The notes beneath the pieces were generated by a model, which saw nothing but the letters and a program-made list of their open reading frames with translations, was not told the DNA's origin and did no database searches. Of a stretch of DNA of 64,000 nt, positions 58,204-64,000 are shown piece by piece. This DNA is from Talpa occidentalis (Eukaryota; Chordata; Mammalia; Eulipotyphla; Talpidae). How positions within the stretch are numbered: the first letter of the stretch is position 1; each line of letters begins with the position of its first letter. The stretch lies in the NCBI RefSeq assembly GCF_014898055.3, contig NW_023601322.1:65748740-65812739 (forward strand), written 5' to 3'. The position numbers were made by a program, and so were the translations under genes.

Positions 58204-58221
58204 CCCTGGAGGGACGACAAG
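58204..58221 (+). other. Candidate 18-nt microexon, plus strand
   Basis: A long pyrimidine tract (58171-58200, only a few purines) with no AG for about 30 nt ends in 'ccccattag' (58203). It is followed by 18 nt 'ccctggagggacgacaag' and a strong donor 'gtaagtag' (58222). Eighteen is a multiple of three and open in all frames (PWRDDK in frame 1). No flanking exon or host gene can be identified in the window, and neuronal-type microexons are rare, so this is a prediction only. Confidence 0.2.
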
Positions 58222-59654
58222 GTAAGTAGCCTTTGCTCGCTGAGTTTGGCTTGTCCTGCTACAGTGTAGACATCTTTATATGCCACTTTGATCTCTGGGT
58301 CCTGGGTTAAATGGCCAGGTTATTCTCTATGTGAGAGGATATACAGACAGGCAGAAATACTGACTAGTAAATACTGAGAGTGCCATCTAATGCACAGCTC
58401 TCTAGGCTTGATTCAGTGATGCCATACTGCTGCCGCTGCACTTTGGGGACTCTTATCCCCTACCCCACCCAGCATTTTGCACCATGTCCCTATGGCTAAG
58501 TGTCCTTATGGCTAAGTGAACAGAAACAAGTTTCAAGACACTGGACTTTTCTGACAGACTCCTTAAACCATGTGTGTCACTCTGTGAGCTTAAAAACCCA
58601 GTGAAAAACCTCAATTCCCCAGTCTCCCTGAGGGCCAGGACCCAGAGGCTGCTCCAGATCCAACCCAATGATAACCAGACCTTGACGGGGAGCCAGTGAC
58701 TGTCCCATTGACAAAATCTGAGACAAACATCATGCTGGAGGGGCTCACATTACATCAGCAGGGCAAGACAGGGTTTTCCTGAACCTGGAGGCAGCTCATT
58801 TTTAGAACAAGGCAGATCGCAGGAAGGGGGCTCATGTCGAAAGAGAAAGAAATAACCTGAGGAAAAGTCATCAGCTCCATCTTCACTGCTCAAAAATAAG
58901 GAGAAAAATTAGGGCTCAAGAAAGGAACTGCCAAACCCCGTGAGCTCTCAGCCTCCCCAGAAGAAAAGCTTGTGTGCAGCACTTGAAGAAGAGGCTGTGC
59001 AAGTTCTCAGGCCACTTTGGACGGGAGAGACCAAGGGGATGGGCAGGCTCTGGGTGTGTGAGTTATTAATGTTATAAACATAAATATAGATTGTTTTTGA
59101 TAAACCAGACTTATTGGGCAAAGGCTTGGAGTAAAACATGTCATTTCCATCTAAACGGACATTTTAGTGATACTGCATGTTTATTTAGGGAATTCCACCA
59201 AGGACAGTAACAGATGGCAGGATGAAGTGAGCAAGGGCACAGAGGAGACAGGAAGAGGGGGCAGATATGAGCCTTGTTGGGGGGAGTTTTGGGTCATTTA
59301 TTGCCTGTGAGAGTCCAGTCAGGGTTTGTGGTGACCTTTTCCAAGGGGGAGTGATCTAGCCCTCGCTCCAAGGTAAACAGTAGCTGAAGTTCTGTGTCCG
59401 GAGAAGACAAAGTCCTAAGGAGGGGAGCTCTGGCTCAGAGTGGGAGTGGGGTGGGCAGGAGGCGTGAGGTGCTCATGGAGGTAGATGATAGGAGATTACA
59501 GTACTGGACACCCCACAAAGGTGGGGGCTGATGTGGGGGCTGAGATCCCATCCTATTCATAGTCTGAGGTGGACGTTTTGTGATGCAGCTCTCAACGTAT
59601 CTCAGGAACAATAATATTAACACTTTTTAGAAAATGTAATCTTGCTCTAAAAGA
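58222..59654. other. Unrecognised non-coding sequence
   Basis: A microduplication 'tatggctaagtg' lies at about 58489-58518. No gene or repeat recognised. Confidence 0.45.
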
Positions 59655-59890
59655 CAGTGTTATTTATTTGTATTGTAACCACCGTTATTTAACGTTTATA
59701 CAATAAATCACTGTGCTAAGTAAGCACTTTACTTAACCATCTCTCGACTTACATCTACAACAATCAGACGGCTGTAGATAATATTGTAATCCCCATTATC
59801 GAAGGGAAACTGAGGTCAGAGAGGAGACTTTGGCCAGCCCAGGTCTCCAGTAGCAGCCGAGTCAAGAGCTGCCCTCAGCAGGGCTGGCTC
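59655..59890 (-). repeat. MIR SINE, antisense
   Basis: 'cactgtgctaagtaagcact', 'taatattgtaatccccatta' and 'gggaaactgaggtcagagag' are reversed MIR. Confidence 0.8.
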
Positions 59891-60175
59891 CAGAACCCCG
59901 GGCTTCCATCCCCCAGGGAAAAGGCACCACCAGCCTAGAGAAAAGAAAACCTCTTCATGTGGACGGAGCTAGGGGTCCAGCACAGGTAGAACAGCTACAA
60001 AACACCCAACTGCTACTGACTGAATGCCTGCTCTCCTATTCTATTGCATCTAAAATACCATAAATTGTAAGATACGCATCATTTTATGTACCACTAAGGA
60101 AAAAAAAAAGTTATACGATCTGATTTCTGAGATGTTGAAATTGCAAAAGGAAACTGCTTCTGAGGCTCAGTGAAG
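59891..60175. other. Unrecognised short stretch
   Basis: Nothing recognised. Confidence 0.5.
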
Positions 60176-60300
60176 TATTTTAAATGCCATACTGTGCTAG
60201 GAGCTTTCGTCTCTACTTTCTCATTTCACCCCAACTGTAACCCTTTCTTGTCACCCCTGCTTTCACAGAGGAGGGCTTAATGCAGGGAATCTGTGTCACA
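60176..60300 (-). repeat. MIR fragment, antisense
   Basis: 'ccatactgtgctaggagctt', 'ttctcatttcaccccaactg' and 'tttcacagaggagggcttaa' follow reversed MIR. Confidence 0.45.
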
Positions 60301-61688
60301 CACAGAGAGAGAGTCATGGAGTCTGGGTCTGTCCTGGGTAACTTCCCATGCTTGAATCCCTGCCCCAGACCAAGAGGCAACACTGCCTCCAAAGGAGCCG
60401 GCCATGGCTGTCATTTGTTCCTTGCCTTTTTCCTTTTCACAAAAGGCTTATCCTCACCTAGTGTGGCACTGAGTCAAGTCTCAAGCTCACCCTGAACTCT
60501 GGGATATGTCCTGTGGTTGCAAGGTCTGGCAACCCCTTTCGGATCATCTCTGTAGCTCTGCCCATTTATTTTCTAGTTCACAGGCCTCCTGAATCCAGTG
60601 TCTTTCTCTGACCCATCTCTTCCTTTTTCCAAACTGCACTTGGTGATTTGTGCCAGATTTTGTAGCATCATCTTTGACCCCGAACTTTATTCTTCCCACA
60701 TCTTTGTTGCCTCCTCCCATTTCTCCAAGGTCTTAACTCTTTGACCTCCCCTGCCTTGTCAAGAACCTTATTCATGTCTTCATCACTTCCGAGTCCTAAT
60801 TCACATCTCCTAATCATGAACAGTTTTCAAGAATTCCTGTGCGTTAAAATGAAGAATGTGGACAAAAGAAATGTTAAAGAAAAGGCTGTATGTGTGGAAA
60901 AAGTCAACTTCACAAGTTTTTTTCCTTAAATTTTTGACCTTAAGACCTCCATCACCCACTGTGGGCTATGAAGACACAAGCCAACTTCTTTGCTTCCCAA
61001 CTTGTGTCATCATTGTATATCTTCTTGCTCTCTGTCTTGACCTCTTGGCTTCCCTTCCATAACTTTCCAGCCTGAAGAAGGCAATTGTACTTTAATGAAA
61101 TCTTCCACAATGCTTTGAAACACCCTTGTTCCCTCCCCTCCCAGTCACTGAGTCATTCTTTCCTTTAACATCTCTTCTCAAAGACTTCCCGACACTGGAG
61201 ATGAAGGATGGTACTTGGCACTTTCCCCTATCCCAATATACTCCCCATTTCAACAAGAAATTAAAAATTACAATTTGGAAATGCCTCCCAACTGGTAAAA
61301 TCATCCTACTGGAGGACATCCATTTTCTTTTCTTTCCCTTGATTGACCTTCTCATTCATCCTCCATCCTTCAGAAGTTCTCTCATTTTCTTCGCTTAATT
61401 TTTTCTTCATTTTTCACAAAGTCCTAAGAAGGGGACTTTAGCACATTTTCCACTTTCAATATCCACATAAGCCTCTACCAATTGTTAGATATGATTGGTT
61501 TTTAGTGTTTGCTCAAAGTGTCAACTCTATCGTTACAGGTTCCCCAGGACAGAGACAGGGTTGCCTCATTCCTTCATGCCACACACCTTGAGGCCACAGT
61601 AAATATGTGCAGCCAGTAGTCAGCCCTAGGCCTCCCTGTCCACTTAGGGTGTGCACTCCATGAGAGCACCTACTCATTCAGCAAATAC
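60301..61688. other. Unrecognised non-coding sequence
   Basis: CT-rich in parts, with a possible L2 tail around 61530-61690. No gene is seen. Confidence 0.42.
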
Positions 61689-62003
61689 ATATTTTCTTTT
61701 TATTGAAGAAACATTAGTGTACAACACTGGGTAGGTTTTCAGGTGGACCGTTTTTCACCTCAGCCACTGCATGCATCACACCACCCATGACCTAATACCC
61801 AGTCACCACCTACCACCAAGTTATTGCCTATCCCTGCCCCTCTGGTAATCACCATTTGTTGTCAGAGTCTAAGTGTTTGTTGTTGTTTTGTTGTATTTGT
61901 TTAAGTGATTTTGCTTTTCTTGGTATGACACAATGAGTGACATCATCTGGTATATGTCTTTTTCCTTTTGACTTATTTCACTTAGTATAATTCCCTCAAG
62001 GTC
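61689..62003 (-). mobile_element. L1M 3' UTR fragment, antisense
   Basis: 'cttttattgaagaaacatta', 'gtgtacaacactgggtaggt', 'cttttgacttatttcactta' and 'gtataattccctcaaggtct' are the reversed 3' UTR and ORF2 end of an old L1. Confidence 0.7.
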
Positions 62004-62120
62004 TAAATATTTATTGACCCCCCCCACTATGTACCAGATCCGTATTAAGCATGGTGGCTATGATGGCAAATGAAACAAAACCCCTGGCCCTGTTAGAGCT
62101 TAACTCCTAATGGAAAATGA
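62004..62120 (-). repeat. L2 3' end, antisense
   Basis: 'aatatttattgacccccccc', 'actatgtaccagatccgtat' and 'cccctggccctgttagagct' then 'taactcctaatgg' is the reversed L2 terminus. Confidence 0.65.
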
Positions 62121-62274
62121 CGATTTAAAAATCATTAAATTAGTGTCTAGTCATCTAATATGGCACTCAAATAAGTGTGTCTTGAAATTATCAAAAGTTG
62201 AATTCATATTCACAATCACTCTAGGAAAGCTAAGATACAATGTAATAAAATCCACTGTTTTTCATTAGATGTTG
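62121..62274. other. Unrecognised short stretch
   Basis: Nothing recognised. Confidence 0.5.
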
Positions 62275-63075
62275 GAAAGTGAAATGAGAACATTATTTAA
62301 CAGCTTCATTGAGGTATAATTTATATGCCATACAATTCACTCATTTAAAGTCAACAATTTGAAAGTTTTTCCTATAATCACATAGTTATATAACTATTGC
62401 CACTATCTACTATGTAATTTCAGGACGTTTTCACCATACTTAAAAAAAATCCACACTGTTAAGCTGTCACTCCCCATTCCCTTCTCTCCCAGTCCTTAGC
62501 AGCCACTAATCTAATTTCCATGCCTGGATTTGCCTATTGGCCTACTCTGGATATTGCCCAAATAGAATCATACAAAATGTGGTATCTTTTGATTGGTTGC
62601 TTTCACTTAGCATATTTTCAAGGTAGTACTTTATTTCTTTGCATTGTTGAATAATATTCCACTGTACAGATAGACCACATTATTTATTTATTCATCCTTT
62701 GATAGACATTTAGGCTGTTGTTATGATTTGGCTATTATAAATAATGCTGCTATCACCATTAGCATACATGTTTTATATGAACAAACCCTTTCATTGCTCC
62801 TGGGTATATCCTTAGATGCCACAATTATCAGGTCATATGATAACTCCATGGATTACCATTTAAGGAACTGCCAAACTGTTTTCCAAAGTGACCAATTGTA
62901 CATTCCCCCCAGCAATGTATAAGGGTTCCTATTTTCCACATTCTTGCTAACAGGGTGGCTTTTGATTATAGTTGTCCTAGCAGATATGAAATGGTTTTTC
63001 ATTGTGGGTTTAATCTGCATTTTCCTGATGGCTAGTGTTGAGTTTCTTTACATGTGGAGATGAGAACATTTTATT
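62275..63075 (-). mobile_element. Old L1M LINE 3' region, antisense
   Basis: 'cagcttcattgaggtataat', 'ccatacaattcactcattta', 'aacaatttgaaagtttttcc', 'gttgaataatattccactgt', 'ataaataatgctgctatcac' and 'ttttcctgatggctagtgtt' are the reversed 3' UTR and ORF2 end of an L1M. All frames are broken. Confidence 0.9.
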
Positions 63076-64000
63076 ATGCCTCTAAAGCAACTTATTAACT
63101 TAGTTCTCAGCACAGTACCTGCATGTTGTAAGTACTCAAAAACATTTGCTGAGTGAATATATCTAAAAGTGGAGCAAGCAAAGTACCTTGAAGGACAATG
63201 CTTCCATTAGCTAAGAATGACGGTTGTATGAGGGACAGTATTTTGCAAATATGAAGCAATGTATTTTCATCCCTTTCACCCCATCCTGCTGTCTTTAACC
63301 ATGTTCCATTTGGAGCCTCCCTTCCCAGAGGCTGGGTCAGGAGGCCTGTTGCCCAGAGCCTCACAGAATAAAGGGAGGAAAGAGGAACATAAAAGAGGAC
63401 AGCCAGCCCAATTGCCAAGATTTGTGGAGAGGTTTATGAAATTGAGTTTCCATTAATATGGCAAGAGACAGGATTGGCAGACAGACTGTGGAGCTTCTAT
63501 CACTGTGCAGGGGGATGCTCATCTGCTGCCAGGGAATGGCTGTGAGGATGCACTAGAAAAGAAAATGGGATGTGTGCATGTTTTGGGGGTAGGGTGGTCT
63601 TAGAAACATCCCAGTGAGTTGAGGGGAACCCCCGGGAAAGGGCAGCTGGCCCTGCAATATGGGGAGACCCAGAGAATTGAGAAGGTGTAGCTGATGCAAT
63701 CAGAATACAAAGAGGTATGGTTTGCACTCTGGATTTCCTGCTGTTTCTGTATGAGGGAGATGCTGAGATGAGAGCCAGAGGTCATTAGGGGTGACCCTAG
63801 TATGGAGCTAGCAGCCCAACTATCTGGGCAGGGAGGTGGAGACCAAGAGGGGCCAGTGACCAGCAAGAGCAGGTCAGCCAAGGAATCACCCTCAACCCCG
63901 ACCAAGTCAAGAGAGACCAGAACCTCAATATGAACTGTAAAGGCTATGGGGTGGCAGTAACAAGGTAGACAAAGGTTTCTACACTGAGACCTCAGGCCCC
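63076..64000. other. Unrecognised non-coding sequence
   Basis: 'cttagttctcagcacagtac' and 'gcatgttgtaagtactcaaa' (63100-63140) are a short MIR or L2 end. The frames at 63107-63905 show no domain. Confidence 0.42.

Overview
This is mammalian nuclear DNA. The ancient repeats found in placental mammals are everywhere: MIR, L2, MER5A-type hAT elements, MLT1-like MaLR LTRs and old L1M tails. There are no bacterial-style operons, and I find no convincing protein-coding gene, rRNA, tRNA gene or CRISPR array. The open frames present are short, mostly lie inside repeats, and resemble no protein I recognise. The window is best read as intergenic or intronic sequence. A tRNA-derived SINE with intact A and B boxes, about 250 bp plus an A/T-rich tail, occurs eight times. 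It is not the bovid, canid, camelid, equid or vespertilionid-bat SINE as I remember them. A laurasiatherian such as a rhinolophoid bat is my guess, but sequence alone does not settle the species.

Layout. 0-5 kb: old MIR, L2, LTR-like and DNA-transposon fragments in unrecognised sequence. 5-18 kb: the most recently active part, with a SINE with perfect 16-bp target-site duplications (5.3 kb), an MLT1-like LTR (6.1 kb), an L1 with a 5' inversion and perfect 15-bp duplications (7.6-9.1 kb), an old L1M followed by a younger L1 3' end (9.8-11.4 kb), an MLT1-like LTR that splits an L2 (11.8 kb), two nested SINEs (16.1-16.7 kb) and two SINEs side by side (17.2-17.8 kb). 18-26 kb: old repeats, a possible solo LTR next to a pure purine tract (20.3-20.95 kb), and a 111-bp sequence present twice, 2.3 kb apart (22.6 and 24.9 kb). 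26-30 kb: one long decayed L1 holding a young SINE. 30-64 kb: mostly unrecognised sequence with many L2, MIR and L1M fragments, some microsatellites, and only two SINEs, one cut short and one old.

A few stretches have splice-site arrangements that could be exons: 25394-25480 (-), 32954-33054 (+), an 18-nt candidate at 58204-58221 (+), and a possible divergent promoter between donors at 41555 (-) and 42447 (+). These are low-confidence predictions, because strong donor-like strings also turn up by chance and inside repeats here. The best-supported notable observations are the SINE family with its subfamilies, the twin-primed L1 and the duplicated 111-bp unit.
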